A DNA stretch of 64,000 nt from Ceratopteris richardii. Lineage: Eukaryota; Streptophyta; Polypodiopsida; Polypodiales; Pteridaceae. The stretch covers positions 225,299,586-225,363,585 of the forward strand of contig CM035407.1 in assembly GCA_020310875.1 (NCBI GenBank), given 5' to 3'. Every line of letters starts with the position of its first letter. Position 1 is the stretch's first letter. This document shows positions 60,350-64,000 of this stretch, piece after piece. Below the pieces are notes generated by a model. The model was not told where the DNA came from. It ran no database searches and saw nothing but the letters and a program-made list of their open reading frames with translations. Position numbers and translations under genes: made by a program.

Positions 60350-61055
60350 GTGTGTGTGACGACCTACTTATAAATCATTATCACTTTTAACTCCTAATTA
60401 TTTGCACCGCATATAAGAATGAATTCAGGCTTTTACGATGATGATGATCATACGATTGCGATTAACGTACGGTGTATAAAGCATATGTGCTTCATCTCAT
60501 CCCATGTATATTCCTTCTACACTTATCACTTTTATTATATTTCCATCGCAAAAACAAAAATCATGCGCAAATTCAATGTGGAGGTGAGAGACACAGAAAC
60601 ATACATGTGGGCAGAATATGCAAATTCATTCTATTCATTCATAGGACACTCCTTAGTTCCATATTGAATCCATCCATCCATAACATAGAATAGGTTTGCC
60701 CGTCTCCCGAGTCTCCTTAGCAATCCATCAAGAAGATTTCAAGGTAAGGTTTGGCTTAACATATTTGTGCGTCTCTCATTATATATATGTTTGCCTCGCC
60801 TTTAGCTTTAGAACCACATGAAAATCTTTACGTCGTTCATAGACTTAACTCTTATTTCTTGCACGCCCAGGCAGACACTAACACACACATGAACAACAAC
60901 ATTAATCACATAACACACGAATTAATGTTTGTACTGTAAGAGGAGCTACCACCACCACAGGAATGGAATGCTTTGTGTAACAAGCGCAAATTTCATTCTA
61001 TATAAACTACTACAAAAAAGAAAAAAGGGGGGGGGCCTTCGTACACCCGATAATT
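60350..61055. other. Downstream flank of the H+-ATPase gene
   Basis: No coding region is supported. It includes a (GT)n run at about 60,344-60,358 and a C/G homopolymer (plus-strand G run) at about 61,027-61,035. The 3' untranslated region and polyadenylation signals would lie here, but I cannot fix them. A (TAAC)n run sits further out at about 60,057-60,075. Confidence 0.35.
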
Positions 61056-63959
61056 TTAAACTGTGTATGCTTGTTGAATGCTGTCTATGTCCAGGCCCTT
61101 CAACCTCACGACTGATTCCACGTGCCCCTTTAAGGTGTGAAGTTCCCTCAACCTCGCGATTTCAGCTCTCCTTTTCGCCTGCTCTACCATCTCTGTTCGC
61201 TCATGCGGCTGGTTACGATCAGAGGAAATCAGGTTGCTTGGCTCCTCCGCTGGATGTAAGCCATGTAAAGTACGCTGAGCATGAGCCCACTCAGCCTCCC
61301 TCTCCTCTTTTCCGAAATCCTTCTTTCTCGTGAATGCCACCCTTCGCTCAAAGAGGAGCTCCCAGGCTCTTCCGCTGAGAGCATAGCAGACAGAAAACTT
61401 GATGACATCGAGAGGTAGGAAGGTGATGAAGCTGTATAGCCAGATCACACCCCCCCAATGCCAGCCAATACCTCTGATGTTTGCGAAACCCCATGCCGGG
61501 TATACAGCTAGCAGGGTGGCCAACACTTGGGCTACAACGAATGCGAGCATAAGATAAAGTCCAGGACGCTCCATGAAGCACCACCTTCTTGACCTTGTCA
61601 CAAAAATAAGAGCTTGGCTGATGATGCTCACTTGCAGATAGACAGCGGCTGTCAGCTCGCTCTGGCTCCAACCTATGTGCCTTACTCCAAACTTGTCAGA
61701 AAAGAATGTTGTTCTGTGAACTGCCCAAAAGAAACACGACCGTCGTCAGTGCGAGATACGATCCAAGAACGATGCCGGTTGCAAAGATCTCCCTCAACTT
61801 CCAGCTGTCAGGCAAGGGACTCGGTTTTACTCTATCCTTGGAGATGGTCATTATGGTACCGTCATTTAGAATAGCGATGATAAGCACCATGAAGGAGAGA
61901 AATCAAACTTCCAAATAAGAGCCAAAAGAAGGAAGCCCAAGACTATACGTATAGTAATGGAAATTGCGTAGATCGTGTAGTTCTTCATCCGCTGGAAAAT
62001 GGCCCTGCTCGTCAGAACAGCACTGATAATGACACTCAAGCCTGGCTCAGTTAGGACAATGTCGGAAGCACTCCTTGCAGCATCCGTTGCATCGGCAACA
62101 GCGATGCCTATGTCTGCCTTCTTTAGGGCAGGTGCATCATTGACACCGTCGCCTGTCATTCCACATATGTGCTGCTTGTCCTGTAGCCGCCGGACAATTT
62201 CGTACTTGTGCTCTGGGAAAACTCCTGCGAAGCCATCTGCGTTTTCGATGAGCTCATCCACTCGAGAGCTGCGATCGTCTCATCCTTGTTTTTGCAGCCC
62301 TAGTAAGGATGATGAAGGGTACATATTTGAACCCATTCCCAATCGTCTACCAGTCTCCTTGGCAATGGCAAGCTGATCACCGTGATCATCTTGACGTTCA
62401 CTCCCAAGTTCAAAGCTCACCGAATCGTTTCAGCGCTATCATGTCGAGGGGGGTCGAAGAGGGGCATTAAGCCACAAAAATGCCAAGTTCCACCCTCACT
62501 TTCTTTGCTTTTTTCAGGTACTTCCTGCAGGGCCACTGCCAATGAACGCAATCCACGTTCGGCAAACTTGTCGATGACTGCATGTACGCGTGCCTCAATC
62601 TCAGGTTTGTTGTGGACAAGTGAGAGTATCTGCTCAGGAGCCCCCTTGCTCGCTCTATACCATCTACCATCACCGGAGTCTATGTATGTAAGCGCAGTTC
62701 TCTTATCCACAGGGTTGAACGGAAGAAAGTGAACCTCTCGAATACTAGCTCGTGCGTCCTTTGGATCGGCAAGCATGCCGACTATAGCAGTGTCAATGGC
62801 ATCTTGGTTCTCTGTTCTAGAAGCTCTGGCTGCCAGAAGAACAACCATGTCCCTATCAATGCCTTGCGAAAAGCACTCCACCAAAATTCTTATCGACAGT
62901 GAGCTTGTTCAATGTTAGCGTGCCCGTCTTATCGCTACACAAGACATCCATGCCCGCCAGCTCTTCGATAGCAGTCATGCGCTTAGTGATAGCTCCTTGT
63001 TGTGAAAGGCGATGGGACCCAATGGCATGGTAACAGAAAGGACAGTAGGCATAGCAATCGGGATTCCACCAATAAGGAGCACCAAGAGGTTGTTGATCCC
63101 TTCCCTGTATGCCCTGTGCTGTATAGCGTACATGACAGTGATCTCTACAACCATGCCCATAGCGATCGAGCAGATGCAGAAATTTCCAATGGAGGTCAGA
63201 CCTTCTGGAAGTGGCCGACTTGATGAGTGGAATCAACGAGATGGGCAGCTTTCCCGAAGAAAGTATGGACACCGGTGGCGATCACAACTGCCTCGATCTC
63301 CCCCTGCTTACAAGTCGAGCCCGAAAACACCTCATCTCCTGGCTTCTTGGTACAGGCAAAGACTCTCCTGTGAGGGCGGACTGGTCAATTTTCAGAGGAT
63401 CACCCTCTAGAAGGCGGGCATCGGCTGGAACAATATCGCCCAGCTTTATACCGATTATGTCACCTGGAACAAGGATGGAAGCATCTTGCTCACTCCAACG
63501 TCCATCCCGAAGGACCTTGGCCTTTGGTGCAAGCCTTGCCATCAGTACAGCAGCAGCATTTCCAGCATTATTTTCCTCAATGAAGGAGATGGTAGAGTTA
63601 ATGAGGAGCAAGACCACAATCCCCACAAAATCCTCCCAATCGGGTGGAGCAACCTCTCCCTTGTACGGGCCGTTGGCCAATGCGATCGCCATAATAGCAG
63701 CAGCTTCCATAACCCACGAGAGCGGATTCCACATGAAACCAAGGAATTTCAGGAACTTGCTCTCACGCTTCTCTTCCAGCTTATTGTATCCGAAAATGTG
63801 GAGCCTATGGCCACCCTCCTCAGTAGTCAGGCCTTCCTTGGTGCATCTTAGCTGTTCAAAGACCTCGTCCATGGGCATTCTTTCGAGATCCACATCCCCC
63901 GAGTCTAGGGCTTGCAAGGTGCTGACGACGACGGCCTTGATCTCCTCGTGGGATCCCAT
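61056..63959 (-). pseudogene. Plasma-membrane H+-ATPase (P3A-type), intronless and frame-interrupted
   Basis: This P-type pump uses ATP to drive protons out of the cell and energises plant nutrient uptake. The start is taken at 63,959 ('[12 protein letters not shown]'), about 10 residues longer at the N-terminus than Arabidopsis AHA2. Landmarks in order: '[20 protein letters not shown]' (first membrane segments), 'TGES' (about 63,370), '[13 protein letters not shown]' with the phosphorylated Asp (about 62,930), 'SKGAPEQI', 'LFDPPRHDS', '[18 protein letters not shown]' (about 62,140), and further membrane segments. The C-terminal regulatory domain ends 'AYTV', where the penultimate Thr is the 14-3-3 docking site in the family. 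The span of 968 codons is full length with no intron, while known plant genes have many. About nine single-base indels (near 63,350, 63,195, 63,025, 62,890, 62,385, 62,285, 62,265, 61,895 and 61,725) and one CGA-to-TGA-type stop (near 62,418) interrupt the frame. It may be a retrocopy pseudogene, or a real gene with assembly errors. Confidence 0.85.
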
Positions 63960-64000
63960 AGTGAATCCGAAACGTACTCCCAAGTGGTGGCTTGGTCTCG

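Noticed and set aside
60929-61333. Plus-strand 134-codon frame near the H+-ATPase 3' end
   Set aside because: It is antisense to the well-conserved C-terminal domain of the pump and carries no motif of its own.

Overview
The window looks like nuclear DNA from a land plant with a large, repeat-rich genome. Evidence for a plant: the copia elements carry the initiator-Met-tRNA primer site TGGTATCAGAGC, the intact Ty3/gypsy element carries an Asp-tRNA-type primer site, and the only near-complete host gene is a plant plasma-membrane H+-ATPase ending in YTV. A remnant Penelope-like element with an N-terminal GIY-YIG nuclease hints at a seed-free plant (fern, lycophyte or bryophyte), because as I recall that element type is known from green algae and spike mosses. 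The lineage call is low confidence.

Layout. 1-2,092: two minus-strand Ty3/gypsy gag remnants. 2,211-4,360: a copia LTR plus gag start inserted into an older copia gag-protease remnant. 4,361-6,900: degenerate tandem repeats, AT-rich sequence and a long (TA)n tract. 6,900-8,417 and 21,329-21,960: two halves of a minus-strand Penelope-like element. It is split by a young 12.9-kb Ty3/gypsy element at 8,418-21,328, which has near-identical LTRs and a GAAGG target duplication. 22,377-25,950: a plus-strand copia relic. 27,054-32,652: an older relative of the gypsy element, carrying inside it a fragment of a host Argonaute MID domain. 32,791-36,428: a minus-strand copia relic. 36,429-43,979: a third gypsy relic, split by a copia element (37,884-42,039) that has both LTRs. 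43,980-45,740: the 3' end of another copia element. 45,748-51,117 and 55,466-59,524: two copies of a composite repeat built from non-coding, TRIM-like LTR units. 51,118-55,465: further copia and LTR remnants.

The last 4 kb is host DNA. An H+-ATPase reading region with no introns (63,959 to 61,056, minus strand) is interrupted by single-base indels. Downstream lie three decayed copies of just its C-terminal tail.

The window is therefore mostly layers of nested retroelements. The points most worth pursuing are the captured Argonaute piece, the permuted Penelope-like element, a second retropepsin-like domain after integrase in the gypsy family, a dense GATACGATACC motif array in that element's leader, and the repeated H+-ATPase tails. 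I saw no tRNA, rRNA or CRISPR feature.
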